Shown here in pieces: positions 34,705 to 46,115 of a stretch of DNA of 64,000 nucleotides. This stretch comes from Anastatus disparis (taxonomy: Eukaryota > Arthropoda > Insecta > Hymenoptera > Eupelmidae): the NCBI GenBank assembly GCA_017163975.1, contig JAFFSR010000015.1, positions 1,742,501-1,806,500 on the forward strand, in the 5' to 3' direction. The stretch's first letter is position 1, and every line of letters starts with the position of its first letter. A model generated the notes under the pieces. It saw only the letters and a program-made list of their open reading frames with translations, searched no databases and was not told the origin of the DNA. The position numbers and the translations under genes were made by a program.

Positions 34705-37700
34705 ATGGAGAGCGGGGAGTCGCAAATGCATCAGAGAGAGAGCCAGCTTGAGTCTATCTCCAATAGCAGCGTAAGTCATAGGTATGGTAATAGCAGTGAG
34801 AGGGAGTTCAATGCGTATACAAGCGAGAATGCAAACAGGTATGAGCGTGCGCATGAGAGTGAATCGACCTTAAGTGAGGGCGAGAATGTTCAAATAGGTG
34901 GCGGTAGAGGCGCTAGTGCGGAGGAATTTTCAATAAGACCCCCGGGCGTAAGATTTGATATTAATCAACAAAGGAATCATTACATAAGAAAATTTCAAAT
35001 GAATGCGACAAGATTAGTACTTTGCATGCGTCCCCCTACGGAAAATTTTAATACTGTTTTATGGTTAGAATTGGATATGCGGGATATTCACGCGTATTTG
35101 ATATCGTTAGGAGAAGAAAATGACTTAATAGGAATTAATGTAAAAAGTATTCACTTTAGTCATGGCCCAGCCGGAATGTCACTTAGACCGATTTTTAATT
35201 TTAATTACGATGATTTGTGGGAACTTAAAAGTAATTTAACTCAAAGTAACGAAAATTTTCAGATAGACGAGAGTTTTATTTTAGAGGCAACGTATATCAG
35301 TTTACCTCGAGGTACCGGTCGGAAAAATAAATTAAATATTAACATATTGCATAAAAAATCAATAGTTTGTATACAGAATAAAGATAATTTGTGTTTGCCA
35401 CGAGCCTTACTTGTTGGAGAAATGTATGTAAATTATAAAAAAAATGTTTCAATCGATATGAAAAAAAGTGGGCTGTCATTTGCGATAGACGTAGATCTAT
35501 GTAAAAAGAGAACGCTTTGCAGTTAATAAAAAATGCTAGCCTGAATATTCCAACAGAAGGCTGGGGATTCCGCGAAATAGATAAATTTCAGAAGTACTAT
35601 ACTAGACTTGGCATTGCAATACAAGTATATGATAAAAGTAATTTTGGAAGCGGTGAACCACCATTCTTTATTGGTCGTGCGTTAATTGAAAAATCCCATA
35701 ATAATGTGGATTTGCAAGGTGTTATAAATTTATATTATGATTCTGATGAACATTATTATTATACTATTTTAAATGTAACCGGAGCAGCAGGTAATAATTT
35801 TTTCTGCGAATATTGTAATGAATGTTACAAATATCCCGACCAACATCGGTGTTCAAATGTATGTCCAAACTGTTTTGTATCGCCATCATGTGAAAAAGAA
35901 AACGATATAATCTTGAAGTGTAACGAATGTCATAGAACATTTCTCAATAATGCTTGCTACAAAAATCACCAAACAAATGGAAGCTATAAAGCCAATAATA
36001 AAAAAATTTGCAAACTTGTTAAAATTTGTCAAGTTTGTAATAAAGTTATTCATGTTCACAGAGACGACAAGCATGTATGCGGAGTTGATTGGTGTAAGCT
36101 TTGTCGAGGAAAACATTCTGTTAACGAGTTATGTTACATGCGTCCTCTGTCCACGAATGACGCTGACAATAGAAGCGACTTGGATAAAAGAAAGAAAACT
36201 CTGTTTGTATTCTACGATTTAGAAACACAGCAAGATACAGAATTTAGATGTCACATTACCACGCGATTACACGTTCCTAACCTCTACGTTGTTCAGCAAA
36301 CGTGTGATGATTGTTTGGAGAATAATGATTTTTCTCAAAGATGCGATACTTGTGGTATTCGAGAACATCTTTTTCAAGAAAACCCAATTAGACAATTTTT
36401 AGATATGTATATTCGCGAGAGAACAGTTTTTAAGCAAATCATATGCATTGCACACAATGCTGGTAGTTTTGACGCGCAATTTATGCTGAAAGAATTAGTA
36501 GAAAAATATAATCAGACATCACCCCAGGTGATTCTTAACGGACAAAATATAATTTTGTTACAATGCGGTCGAAAAAAATTCATCGATAGTTTAAATTATT
36601 TCCACATGAAACTAAGCACGTTAACAGAAACTTTTGGCTTACCACCCAGCGCGAAAAAGGGCTACTTTCCTCATTTATTTAAAATCGTTGAGAATAAAAA
36701 TTATGTAGGTCCGCTGCCAGAACCGCATTTTTACGCGCCTGATTCCATGTCGCACGAGGAAAGAGAGAAATTTTTCACGTGGTACAATTTCGAAACTTTG
36801 AGCTGAAGCGTATTCGATTTTAAAAACAAAATCGTAGAATATTGTCGTATGGACGTTGAAATTTTAAGACGCGCATGTTTGGCCTTCAGGAAAATTTTCT
36901 TAGACGTAGGACGAATCTGTCCATTTACAAGTGCGACTACCATCGCAAGCGCATGTTCTCTCGTTTATAGAAAGAATTTCTTACTACCCAAAACCATTGG
37001 CATTATACCTCCTACAGGCTATCGTCCTGCTGATAAACATTCTCGGGTACTTGGGTAGTCGACGAATTACGTAAATCTGTCGAACTTGGCTACCGTATAA
37101 CGAAAATATATATAATATGGCAATACGAAATGACACGCTTTGACGGTATTAACGGAGGACTCTTTGCAGGATACGTAAATACGTTTTTTAAAATAAAACA
37201 AGAAGCAAGTGGATGGCCTGCTTGGTGTTCAAATTACGACGAAGCGAAATTGCAGTACTTGGATGAGTATGAGCGAAACGAAGGTATTCGATTGAATCGT
37301 GACAAAATAGAAAAAAATAGTGGTCTGAGAGCTGTAGCTAAACTTTGCTTAAATTCTTTTTGGGGAAAGTTTGGACAACACAGTAATTTAAAGCAAACGG
37401 AAATCGTGAAATTGCGCGAAAGTCTCTTACGAACATTAACCTGTCCTGACAAAAAAGTTAGTATTTTACCTGTAAACGATGATATTTTATACGTTCATTG
37501 GCAGCTTAGAGAAGAAGCTGTTGAAGCATCATCCAATACAAATGTGGTAATAGCAGCATTCACAACTGCACAAGCCAAGCTGGAATTGTACAAACATATG
37601 GAAAAGCTTGATAGGCGTACTCTGTACTGTGATACTGATTCGTGTATTTTTGTTAAAAAGGACGATTCGGACGAATACGAGCCAGCCTTGAGAAACTTTT

Positions 37701-38131
37701 TGGTTGATATGACGGACAAATTAAGATTTTACGCTCCGGGTACGTATATAGATACTATGATGTCTGCAGCACCAAAGTTTTACGCTTATCGTGCTGTGAC
37801 ACCGTCAGGAAAAAGTTATGAATATTGCAAAGTTAGGAGAATAACTTTAAATTTCAAAAATTCATTAAAAATAAATTTTAATAGTATTAAAACGCTCATA
37901 GATGAGGTATTTGTGAGAAAGCTCAGAGAAGAGAATGAGAAAGAGAATACGAATAAAAGCGAAAAACGGTTGAATTTTAAATATATACGACGCACACCTT
38001 ATCACGAAGTCATAACAAGAGAAGAATTCAAAACCTGTAGCGTAGTTTTAAAAAAAAGACGCTATGTTTCCCTATCGCTTTCTCTTCCTTTTGGTTATAA
38101 GAGTGAATGCGAACAACGAGAACAACGATAA
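34705..38131 (+). pseudogene. Protein-primed family-B DNA polymerase (DNA_pol_B_2), broken
   Basis: Replicates Polinton/adintovirus-type DNA from a terminal protein. The N-terminal block (34705-35526) starts with a Ser/Glu-rich stretch after a GAA run. A frameshift near 35517 leads to a block with a Cys/His cluster (about 35810-36130) and a 3'-5' exonuclease: FYDLET near 36210, AHNAGSFDAQF near 36450, and YCRMDVEIL near 36843. A TGA at 36804-36806 interrupts it in frame. Near 37045 the frame changes and coding jumps from the YRPADKH region to GTWVVDEL; the palm motif A (DxxSLYP) expected between is absent. Motif B (LNSFWGKFG, about 37350) and motif C (YCDTDS, about 37624) remain. The copy should be catalytically dead. 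Confidence 0.9.
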
Positions 38132-38340
38132 AAATATTGAATAAAAAAGAAGGAAAAGTATCTTTATGAAATCTATTATTATTTTGCAAGCAATCATCAA
38201 TAATCGGTTATAAGCTTATACATTTCTTAATTAGCTGATTGACGCGGAAAATAAGCTTATTTCCGCACACGTGTTGAATAAGCTAATAAAAACACGTGTC
38301 CCCGCGCCGCCGCCCCCAACTTAAAAAATAAAAGAAGGGT
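38132..38340. other. Intergenic spacer before the ATPase
   Basis: Contains a short C-rich block (about 38300-38322) unlike its AT-rich surroundings and an ACACGTGT palindrome-like motif twice (about 38267 and 38292). These might be regulatory; nothing firmer can be said. Confidence 0.35.
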
Positions 38341-38346
38341 TAAAAG

Positions 38347-38374
38347 TATAAAACGTATGTCTTCTGTATTCAGT
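38347..38374 (+). promoter_or_regulatory. TATA box and initiator for the ATPase gene
   Basis: TATAAAA at 38347-38353 is followed about 24 bases on by TCAGT (38370-38374), an arthropod initiator match. The ATPase ATG follows at 38382, giving a very short leader. Spacing and motif both fit an RNA polymerase II core promoter. Confidence 0.6.
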
Positions 38375-38381
38375 ATTCAAA

Positions 38382-39044
38382 ATGGATACACGATGGAAAC
38401 ATCCCTTTACATGCATAATTTCGGGGCCTACTATGTGTGGAAAAACTGTTTTTGTCAAGCGATTTCTCTCCAGTTTGCCTCAGATGTGCGTTGTGAATTT
38501 CGATCGTATTCTCTTTTATTACGCCGAGTGGCAAGAAGCATACCGTAGCGAGTTTAAAGTAGGCGGAAACCAAAGCATCGAATTTCGAGAAGGCTTACTG
38601 CAAGCTAGTGACTATTCCAATGACAATGATAAGAGAAAATTACTCATACTCAACGACCTGATGCGCGAATCATCGAATAATATAGTTCTTGATTTATTCA
38701 CAAAAGATTGTCACCATAAAAATATCAGTGTCATTTTCATCACGCAAAATATTTTTCATAGGGGGCCAAATCAGCGTGATTTATCGTTGAATTCAAATTA
38801 TATCGTATTGTTTAATAATCCGAGAGATCACGCGCAAATACAATTTTTTGCTCGGCAAGTTTACCCGGAGGACGCAAAATTCTTGCAAGAAGCCTACATC
38901 GATGCCTGTAGTCAACCATTTAGCTATCTTTTATTAGATCTGAAACAAGATACTCCGGATGAGTTTCGCTTTCGTAACGACATATTTCCCGATGACAAGC
39001 TGCACTATGCTTACGTGTCTAAATTTTCATCGAGATTCAGGTAA
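38382..39044 (+). CDS. HerA/FtsK-type DNA-packaging ATPase (Polinton A32-like)
   Basis: Intact, 220 residues, a usual size for Polinton ATPases. It powers translocation of genome DNA into the capsid. Walker A GPTMCGKT is at residues 15-22; Walker B-like LLILNDL is at about 87-93; the SVIFITQN stretch further on fits the sensor region. The start is the first ATG after a good TATA/initiator pair. Another open frame, one base out of phase, begins just before its stop and runs into the next gene, so the C-terminus may have been altered by a frameshift. It is one of the few Polinton genes here without an internal break. Confidence 0.92.
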   Translation: MDTRWKHPFTCIISGPTMCGKTVFVKRFLSSLPQMCVVNFDRILFYYAEWQEAYRSEFKVGGNQSIEFREGLLQASDYSNDNDKRKLLILNDLMRESSNNIVLDLFTKDCHHKNISVIFITQNIFHRGPNQRDLSLNSNYIVLFNNPRDHAQIQFFARQVYPEDAKFLQEAYIDACSQPFSYLLLDLKQDTPDEFRFRNDIFPDDKLHYAYVSKFSSRFR

Positions 39045-39045
39045 A

Positions 39046-39517
39046 AACACGAGTAAATAAAAAGAAAGAAGCATCCGAAGTCAAGATACAGTCTTCACAT
39101 AGCGATGGCTGGGACAACATCGATGCTCCCATTTGTAACAAAAAAAAAAACAAGGAAGAGGAAAGAAAAAAAGTTCAATCAAGTCTAGCTCTGAGTCACG
39201 CTGATAGTCAACAGCGCTCAGCTTTGATTCGAACAGCCGATAAAAATCTCATAAAGTGTATTTGCGAGTGTGCCCAGAATGTATTGCAAGATGTTGTAAA
39301 ATTAAAAACTCCTGAACAAAACCGCTTGAGAAAACACAGAACTATTTTAAGAAAATTAGTAAGGAGTGGAAGGAGAAGAAGAAGTAGTGGTGCTGGTGGC
39401 AATGCGTGGAAAGCTAAAAAACGTACTATAATTCAGAGTGGTGGCTCTTTTCTATCAATTCTATTGGCCCCACTGATAAGTACAATTTTTTCAAAAATTT
39501 TAGGAAGCAAAAATTAA
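39046..39517 (+). pseudogene. Conserved Polinton protein with hydrophobic C-terminus
   Basis: An open frame from about 39023 to TAA 39515-39517 without a usable ATG in its 5' part. The conserved block begins near 39220 (LIRTADKNLIKCICECAQN), passes KHRTILRKLV, a Lys/Arg/Gly-rich linker, then IIQSGG and a hydrophobic tail (FLSILLAPLIST). The same order occurs in a small protein found beside the ATPase in many insect Polintons. Its function is unknown; the tail could bind or disturb membranes (inference). The missing start and the one-base offset from the ATPase suggest loss of the ATG or a frameshift. Confidence 0.65.
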
Positions 39518-39543
39518 TTTTCATTCAAGACAAAAAATAAGTC

Positions 39544-40312
39544 ATGGAATGCGCTCGAAAAATGGTCATCGTCCCCGAAAAAACTCTGGAACAAATACAA
39601 GGTTTTTCGCAGCAGCAGCAGCAGCAACAACAGGGAGGAGCTGTTTCTACTGCAGATAGCACAATTGCAAATGCTGAAAAAACCGTGCAGACACCTGGTG
39701 ATAATTTAACACGACTTGATTCGGAAATGTACAAAATTCTCAATTCTAAAAGTTTTAACAGCGAGCGAGAAAAGTGTAAAAATTATTTACAAGTTTTGAG
39801 GCGTTATTTATTTTTTAAAGATAATGAACGTACGGATGATGGTGAAATTGGTCGAGATATTGACGAAATCGAAGCTACACTGGCACCTTTAACAGAAGAA
39901 AAAATACTCGATAACGTGCCTAAAATTTATGCTAGAAAAGCACGGCTTTTACTAAAACATTGGCGTACTTATGAGCCAGATCGATTAAAATGGGATAGTA
40001 CTGGCAGCGTTATCGTAGATGGCAAACTTATACCACGATCCAACATAGTAGAATTACTCAACGATGTTTTGCAAAAGAAAAAGAAAAAGATAGAGGAGGA
40101 TGACGAAGCGCCTATTGGTAGATTTGAATTGGCAAAGTTTATTGGAAGTTCAGAAACCCCTAATAATTCAATTGGAAACACGGAAATTTTGAAAATTGCT
40201 AATAGGCTGAGGTCTTCTTTAAATACTGCAAAACGAAAAATTTTATCACCAGTATTTACACCACCCGTAACGAGACATACTGCTAAGAAAAAGTGGTCGA
40301 AAGCGAACCTTT

Positions 40313-40314
<2 letters not shown>
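39544..40314 (+). CDS. Conserved Polinton protein of unknown function (256 aa)
   Basis: ATG 39544, intact to TGA 40312-40314. There is a Gln run (8 residues) at about 24-31. A conserved-looking core follows: RLDSEMYKILNS, then a tyrosine-rich YLQVLRRYLFF, a helical block, then ARLLLKHWRT and GKLIPRSNIVELLNDVL. The order of the core resembles a protein seen between ATPase and integrase in other Polintons, often left uncharacterised. The Lys-rich C-terminus could bind nucleic acid. It overlaps the GA-repeat leader of the integrase. No catalytic motif seen. Confidence 0.75.
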
Positions 40315-40349
<35 letters not shown>

Positions 40350-40352
<3 letters not shown>

Positions 40353-42475
40353 TCTTTGGAAAATCAGTATTACGACCCTTCGCACGAAGCAGGTTATGCA
40401 GGAGCGCGAAATTTAATACGCGTAAATATAAAGGGTAAATCATTGCAAAACAGAGAAAAAGAGCAAAAACGAATACACGAATGGTTGAATAATCAAGATG
40501 CTTATACTCTTCACCGTCCTATAAGAAAAAACTTTCCTAGATTACACTATAACGGAACTAACGTGGATGACGTTTGGGAGGCAGATTTGTATCAGTTCAC
40601 AAGTCTTAAACAAGAAAACGATGGTTATTCGTACTTACTAGTGGTCATTGACGTGCTCAGTAAGTTTGCATGGGTAGAACCACTGCGGAATAAAACAGCG
40701 CATACTGTGTCAGCTGCATTCGAGAAAATTCTTAAACGAGCCAATGGTCGTACACCTGTTTACTTACAAACTGACAGAGGTAAAGAATTTGTTGGTGCAG
40801 GTTTGCAAAATACTCTTAAAAAATATGACATACAGTTTAGAGCGACAAGAAATCCGGAAATTAAGACGGCAGTGGTGGAACGTCTCAATCGAACTCTCAA
40901 AGAACATGTTTGGAGATATTTGACTCATCGCAATACACATAGGTACATCGATGTAATACAAAAAATAGTTTATGCATACAACAATTCAGTACATTCAAGT
41001 ATAAAAATGAAACCTTCGGAGGTTAATTTGTATAACGTGGCTGAGGCACGAGCGAATCTACAGAGCCGCGCTCTTCGGCAAAGAAAAAATCAAAGGCAAC
41101 CCTACTGAAAAATATATATGAGATCTCATATGAGATCTCACATGCGATCTCATATGAGATCTCATATGAGATCTCACATGCGATCGCATATGAGATTTTG
41201 GCACGAGAACTCATATGAGATCTCATGTGAGATCTCATATGAGATCTCATTTATATTTTACATTTTCAACCCCACTAAAAAATATATATGAGATCTCATA
41301 TGAGATCTCACAAGCGATCTCAAATGAGATCCCACATGAGATCTCATATGCAATCTCATATGAGATCTCATATGAGATCCCGTATGAGATCTCATATATA
41401 TTTTCTATTTTCAACCCTACTGAGAAATATAAATGAGATCTCATATGAGATCTCACATGCGATCTCATATGAGTTCTCGCATGAGATCTCATATTACAAT
41501 CTCATATGAGATCTCATATGAGATCTCGTATGAGATCTCATATATACTTTATATTTTCAACCCCGACTGAAAAATCTATATGAGATCTCATATGAGATCT
41601 CATATGCGATCTCATATGAGATCTCATATAGATATTTCAGTAGGGGTTGAAAATATAAAGTATATATGAGAACTCATACGAGATCTCATATGAGATCTCA
41701 TATGAGATTGTAATGTGTGATCTCATGCGAGAACTCATATGAGATCGCATGTGAGATCTCATATGAGATCTCATATATATTTCTTTGTAGGGTTGAAAAT
41801 AGAAAATATATATGAGATCTCATACGGGATCTCATATGAGATCTGATATGAGATCGCATATGAGATCGCATGTGAGATCTCATTTGAGATCGCATGTGAG
41901 ATCTCATATGAGATCTCATATATATTTTTTAGTAGGGTTGAAAATGTGAAATATAAATGAGATCTCATATGAGATCTCATATGAGATCTCATATGAGTTC
42001 TCGTGCCAAAATCTCATATGAGATCGCATGTGAGATCTCATATGAGATCTCATATGAGATCCCATGTGAGATCTCATATGAGATCTCATATATATTTTTC
42101 AGTAGGGAAATAAAAGAGCGTAAATACGAGGTTGGTGACTACGTGAAGATCAGTCGCTCTAAAGAAACCTTTGCGAAAGGATTCGAGAAGAATTATAGCG
42201 AGGAAGTATTCAAAGTCAAACGCTTTTCTACCAGACAAAATCTTTATACCTACGAGCTACAAGATTTACAAGGAGAGGACATTGACGGATTTTTTTATAC
42301 AGAAGAATTGGCTCCTGTAGGATCACAACGACTGCTGGAAGATCAAAATTTCAAGATTGAACGCGTTCTTCGGACCAGAGGAAGCGGAAATAAAAAACAG
42401 CTATTTGTAAAGTGGGAAGGATATCCGGATAGATTTAATTCTTGGATAAAAGCATCAGACGTTGAAAGAGTTTGA
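40350..42475 (+). pseudogene. Polinton rve integrase with C-terminal chromodomain, split by a 1-kb palindrome
   Basis: Retrovirus-like integrase that inserts the element and makes the 6-bp duplication. The start chosen is ATG 40350, directly after a (GA)n tract. The catalytic residues appear intact: D79 (in VWEADLYQF), D142 (LQTDRGKEF) and E177 (AVVERLNRTLKE), with 34 residues between the last two. A 1008-bp element (41100-42107) interrupts it after about residue 250. Coding then resumes near 42108 with YEVGDYVKI and ends in a chromodomain (KIERVLRTRG, WEGYPDRFNSW) at TGA 42473-42475. The frames on both sides are otherwise clean, so the insertion is the only visible lesion. Confidence 0.9.
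41100..42107. mobile_element. 1008-bp palindromic element built of ATGAGATCTCAT repeats
   Basis: The ends CCCTACTGAAAAATATATA and TATATATTTTTCAGTAGGG are inverted, and AA lies outside both ends as a possible duplication. The whole element is one large dyad centred near 41603. Each half holds four ~150-bp units, each headed by a CCCTACTGAAAAATA-like box and filled with copies of ATGAGATCTCAT, itself palindromic. There is no transposase. Several Met-Arg-Ser-His repeat frames in it are artefacts. Confidence 0.9.
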
Positions 42476-42480
42476 AAATA

Positions 42481-43291
42481 ATGGATAATCTAGATGATTT
42501 TTATTTAGTATTACCGAGTAACAGTAGTATGCGTTATTTTCCTGCCAATACGACTACTTGTTTTACCACTTACTTATGTCGTGAAATTAGATTAATCGGT
42601 AACTGGCAGGTCGGTCTGGCTGAAATACACGTACCCTGTACTATTATGCATATTCAAGAACCTGAAGCTTATTATACTTTCAAATTAGGAAGCGCTAAAC
42701 CCAGTTTCGAAAAATAACGGGTTTTGTAATTTTCCTAACGGCGTATACAGTAGCATCGAACAACTTGCGGAAAAAATAAATAAAGTACACGAGGCGCGTG
42801 AACATTAGAAGCTTGAACCGACTGAGATTCAGAAAGGTTATTACAGCTTAAAAAGGATTTGCATTTGCGAAGAGCCGCACTACACGACTTTCAACGAAAA
42901 AATTCGTCGAATTTTTGGTTTTGAAGATATTGTCCACAGAGAAACAGAAACTTTTGTCACTTCCGACTCGGGAACAAGTATAAATGTGGGTAATAGACCG
43001 GCTTGTTTAGCACGGACCATATCCGATCAGCTTTACGTTTACACAGACATATGCGAACCTTATGCAGTCGGTGATACGGAAACGGCACTTTTACGCATTG
43101 TAGCCCTGAAAAATTTAAAGTACAAATTCGGATCAACCGTTGTCAAACAGTTTGCACCGATTCAATACATACCTCTACTACATCATACCTTTCGAAATAT
43201 TGTTATCGATATAAGAGATCAACCCGGGCGTAAAATACCATTTGAGTATGGAACGCTGACGATTACGCTTCATTTCAAGCGTAGTCGTTGA
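42481..43291 (+). pseudogene. Penton-like minor capsid protein, broken
   Basis: Single-jelly-roll vertex protein of the Polinton capsid. The start MDNLDDFYLVLPSNSSM and the block WQVGLAEIHVP are typical of the family. A frameshift lies close to the stop at 42715-42717, and the reading continues in another frame through GVYSSIEQLAEKIN to an in-frame TAG at 42806-42808. It then runs through FGFEDIV and VYTDICEP to the C-terminal TLTITLHFKR at 43291. Total length about 270 codons, normal for the family. It follows the integrase by five bases. Two lesions make it non-functional. Confidence 0.85.
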
Positions 43292-43303
43292 TTGCATAGC
43301 GAT

Positions 43304-43816
43304 ATGAGTTATTATATTCATTACTACGACGAGCAGGCTGGTGGTGGAAGCGGTATTAAAAACGTTTACTCTGGTTCAACGTTTCAGAGAGGCTCCGGAA
43401 TCGGTAGCTTTCTCGGAGGATTATTTTAAAAAATTGTGCCATATCTTGCCAGTGGGGCCAAAGCAGTAGGCAAAGAAGCCGTCCGAACAGGCTTGAACGT
43501 GCTAGACGACGTGTCGAATAAGAGAGCGAATTTTAAAGAGTCTCTCAATACGCGTGTTCGAGAGTCGAGTCGAAATTTAAAAAGAAAAGCTGCTAATAAA
43601 ATTTCCGATATTATGAAAGGTTGTGGATATAAAGCTGTTACTGCTAAGCGCAAACGACAGTCAACGCGAGCTCGTGTTTCCGCACACAACGCATCGAGCA
43701 AGAAAAGAAAGACAAAGAGAAAGACAAATAAGCGTGCTATAGGCAAGAAAAAGAAAACATCGAGGCGAAAGAAGAAAGTATTGAGAAGCGTATCCGACAT
43801 TTTAGGACCTAAATAA
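43304..43816 (+). pseudogene. Conserved basic, glycine-rich Polinton virion-type protein, one stop
   Basis: ATG 43304. The N-terminus is Gly-rich (EQAGGGSGI, then FQRGSGIGSFLGGLF), followed by an in-frame TAA at 43427-43429. In the same frame it continues IVPYLASGAKAVGKEAVR, NVLDDV and then a strongly Lys/Arg-rich C-terminus (KKRKTKRKTNKR) to TAA at 43814-43816. It sits between the two capsid genes, as in other Polintons, where this protein has been compared with adenovirus-type core/minor virion proteins. A DNA-condensing or capsid-lining role is an inference from charge and position. Confidence 0.78.
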
Positions 43817-43831
43817 ATCATTAAAAAAAAA

Positions 43832-45171
43832 ATGGCTTTCCTACACGCGTGCAGTGGTGAAGGTATAAAGAGCGAACTAGATATTTTTACTTTTCCTCTG
43901 ACGCAAACATCGATTGGAAGTAGTTCTTTTCTCCACTACAAACCTGTATCATCTCTCAGCGATGGGAGCGATTCACCTTTAAAATTTTTGGTTCCTAGTT
44001 TGACCGAGTATTACATCGATCTACCGCGTACAATGTTACAAGTCAGCGTGTAAATTACACCCGTGGGAACCGACGCTGAGAATGCAAAAGTTGCTCCTAT
44101 TAACAATTTTTTACATTCGTTGTTCGAGCAAACGGACATCTTTTTTATTTCAAAGCTAGTTTCACCCTAAACAACGCTTATCCTTACAGAGCTTACATAG
44201 AAACGCTCTTAAATTACGCTTCTCCTGCCTTAACATCACACCTAACCTCCGCACTTTGGTACGCGGACACAGCAGGATGTATGGATGCATCACCAGCAAT
44301 TGCTACTGGAACAGTTGGGGCTAATGTCGGTTCTCGGAATCGTCAATACTTTACAGCTGGCGGTAAAGTTGTCGATATGATTGGCCACCTCCATTGCGAT
44401 GTATTTAATCAAGGTAAATTTTTGGTAAACGGTGTTGAGATGCGAGTGAGGCTCGTTCGTAGCAAGGACGCGTTTTGTTTGATGGATTTCACCGATGACG
44501 TAAAATTTTCAGTACGCATCAGAGAACCGACGCTAATCGTCCGTCGAGTTAAAATAAGTCCAGCCGTACTATTGGCTCATGCTAATGCTTCGGCCAAAAC
44601 TACTGCAAAATATCCAATATCAAGAGTGGAAGTCAAACCATTCACTCTACATAGCGGAATCTCAGGAGATACTCTTGATAATGTTATATTAGGCCAGTTG
44701 CCAAAAAGGATCATCATAGGTTTTGTGAGTAACAGAGCCTTCAACGGCAATCGTCAATTGAATCCTTTCAACTTTCAAAATTATTCTATCAATTTTCTCT
44801 CTCTTTACGTCGATGGAGTACAAATACCAAGCAAACCCCTAAAGCCAAAATACACAGGGAATAATAAACTCCATGTAGATGCTTATCACACGCTGTTCTC
44901 CGGTACTGGTATACATTTTCTCAACGAGGGTATCGATGTCAGTCGAACCTCTTATCCAGAAGGTTACTGTCTCTTTGCATTCGACTTGACGCCTGATTTA
45001 TCAGCTCATTTTTTATCACATTGGAATCTCGTGCGCTCGGGTGCTCTACGCATAGAAGTTCGCTTCGAGCAGGCGCTTAGGGAAACAATCAATTGCATCG
45101 TTTACGCTGAATTTGATAATGTACTAGAAATAGACTGGAACAGACAAATTATGACGGATTCGAATGCCTAA
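43832..45171 (+). pseudogene. Hexon-like double-jelly-roll major capsid protein, broken
   Basis: Forms the Polinton/adintovirus capsid shell. The typical start MAFLHACSGEGIKSELDIF leads to LTQTSIGSSS and YYIDLPRTML, then an in-frame TAA at 44051-44053. Reading resumes in the same frame as far as about 44160 and then shifts frame. The long C-terminal block (44281-45171 and upstream of it) holds YFTAGGKVVDMIGHLHCDVF, VRLVRSKDAFCLM, KISPAVLLAHA and FNGNRQLNPFNFQNY, all hallmark stretches of this family. About 446 codons in total, near full length. Gene order minor capsid, basic protein, major capsid is standard. At least two lesions. Confidence 0.93.
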
Positions 45172-45288
45172 AGTGGGGAGAGAGAAAATGGTGGGAGAAA
45201 CATTATAATACCATTTGGCTCATTCCCCATTGCTTCAGCTGCTTCTCACTCTTAACTGTAGCACACACGCACTTGCGTTCTCGACAGA

Positions 45289-46115
45289 ATGGATTACATA
45301 ATAGATATTCAAGGCTTAAGAGATAAAGATAATAAATTTTTCCCAAGGAAGTGGCAGTAGTTTCTCTACAAGAACAAGTCATTGGTCATTGGATAATAGC
45401 GCCACCCTACGAATTTGATAATTTACCAGAAGATATAAAAATTAGTAACGATTACGTGTCGTCACGTCTACACGGTTTACAGTAGTTCGATGGTGATGTT
45501 ATTCTACGCAAGTTACGGTATCATTTTTACAACATAGCGAGAAATGCTGTAAGAATTTACGTCAGAGGTGCTGAAAAGGCTAGATACATAGAATCCATTA
45601 TGGCACCTAACGTTATAAATATAAAGGATTACACTACGACAGGCTTTACCGACTTACAAAGACAGTTTTCTTCCCAGAAAGTATGCTGTTTTCACGCTTG
45701 CCAAGAAAACCTCTATAAAAAGGAGTACTGTGCCATGCAGAGATCACATTTGTTGAGAGAGTGGCTTTATTCACTACTTTCTCAAGAATCTCAACAAAAT
45801 TTACCTAAAAGAAGCAGTGAACTATTCTATAACTCTCTTCAAAAACTTGCTTACAAGAAAAATAGCATCGTAAGATTTGGATCGAGTGTGACTTTTACGG
45901 GAATCGACGAAGTAGACGATGACGACGACGACGATAAAACCATCAAATACGCGAGTGATGATGATGAGAATTGTAGTTTAACACATGGAAATAATACAAA
46001 TGAACACCAGTCAGATAATGAGGGCCCTGGAAGGGCTGAAAGCCAAAAAAATTGGCGTATACGCAGCAGATCGAATTCCAAATGTAATGATGACACCAAT
46101 CGCCATAGTGTGTAA
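45289..46115 (+). pseudogene. Conserved Polinton protein of unknown function, broken
   Basis: ATG 45289 begins MDYIIDIQGLRDKDNKFF. A one-base loss near 45345 changes frame to EVAVVSLQEQVIGHWIIAPP. An in-frame TAG at about 45484 falls where related proteins have Trp (before FDGD). The rest (YHFYNIARNAVRIYVRGAEK, then from 45600 on) stays open to 46115. A recurrent ORF of this pattern lies between capsid and protease genes in many insect Polintons. The tail has an Asp run (45915-45940) and overlaps the protease start in a different frame, so its true end may be earlier. Role unknown. Confidence 0.72.

Noticed and set aside
34705..38131. A functional DNA polymerase
   Set aside because: Two frame changes, an in-frame TGA and a missing palm motif A rule it out.
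41023..42100. Frames rich in Met-Arg-Ser-His and Tyr-Glu-Ile-Ser repeats
   Set aside because: Translation of the ATGAGATCTCAT array, open in many frames because the unit is palindromic.
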